Shown: in pieces, positions 63,963 to 64,000 of the stretch | Position numbering within the stretch: position 1 is the stretch's first letter | Layout of the letters: each line of letters begins with the position of its first letter | Assembly (NCBI GenBank): GCA_963731125.1 | Contig: CAVSVP010000036.1 | Location: 32,439 to 96,438 of the forward strand | Length of the DNA: 64,000 nt | DNA from: CAVSVP01 sp963731125 | GTDB taxonomy: Bacteria > Pseudomonadota > Gammaproteobacteria > Competibacterales > Competibacteraceae | Direction: 5' to 3' | Position numbers and translations under genes: made by a program | Notes under the pieces: generated by a model | Seen by the model: the letters and a program-made list of their open reading frames with translations, nothing else | Databases searched by the model: none | What the model was told of the DNA's origin: nothing

Positions 63963-64000
63963 TCACCGTAAGATGTTGTAATCAGTGGGAGATGCAAAGA

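Overview
The window looks like part of a gammaproteobacterial chromosome, probably a metagenome bin or draft contig. I infer this from gammaproteobacterial housekeeping genes (a comF-bioB-bioF cluster, an acsA-type acetyl-CoA synthetase, YdcF, DUF465/YdcH and entericidin proteins) and from carbon-storage genes (a WS/DGAT acyltransferase and a glycogen cluster). The lineage could be near the Chromatiales or Thiotrichales, but that is a guess from gene content.

Layout. 0-5 kb: the 3' part of a radical SAM/SPASM gene, a lipoprotein gene coupled to a large exported protein with a possible permuted papain-like fold, and a citrate-synthase-family gene. 5-16 kb: a lipoprotein alpha/beta hydrolase, a WS/DGAT fused to a second acyltransferase, a run of small exported proteins ending at a clear terminator, acetyl-CoA synthetase, DUF465, entericidin and YdcF. 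16-24.5 kb: a glycogen/alpha-glucan cluster with two GH57 proteins, glgA and a GH13 protein on the minus strand, and glgB divergent. 24.7-29.2 kb: two paralogous lipoproteins, then a tight operon of split transketolase and a RuBisCO-like protein with its own terminator.

From about 29.4 to 60.1 kb lies a cell-surface-glycan accessory region, often AT-rich. It holds a ZomB-like membrane protein broken by a MITE, a GT-C glycosyltransferase fused to DWDGDG repeats and broken by an IS4-like element, two sulfotransferases, a formylglycine-type sulfatase broken by another IS and several frameshifts, two small methyltransferases, and two giant paralogous multidomain glycosyltransferases (methyltransferase-like, coiled coil, GT2, GT4, GT2, GT4). 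A glycine-betaine-type binding protein and permease pair without its ATPase sits between the giant genes. Another repeat protein of the D-x-D-G type closes the region. Removing each mobile element together with one target-site copy restores the broken reading frame, so these are recent insertions into formerly intact genes.

The last 4 kb return to core genes: comF, a small membrane protein, bioB and bioF, then a long perfect inverted repeat. As a whole, the accessory region reads as a locus for making and decorating sulfated or methylated surface glycans that is partly decaying through IS activity and small indels.
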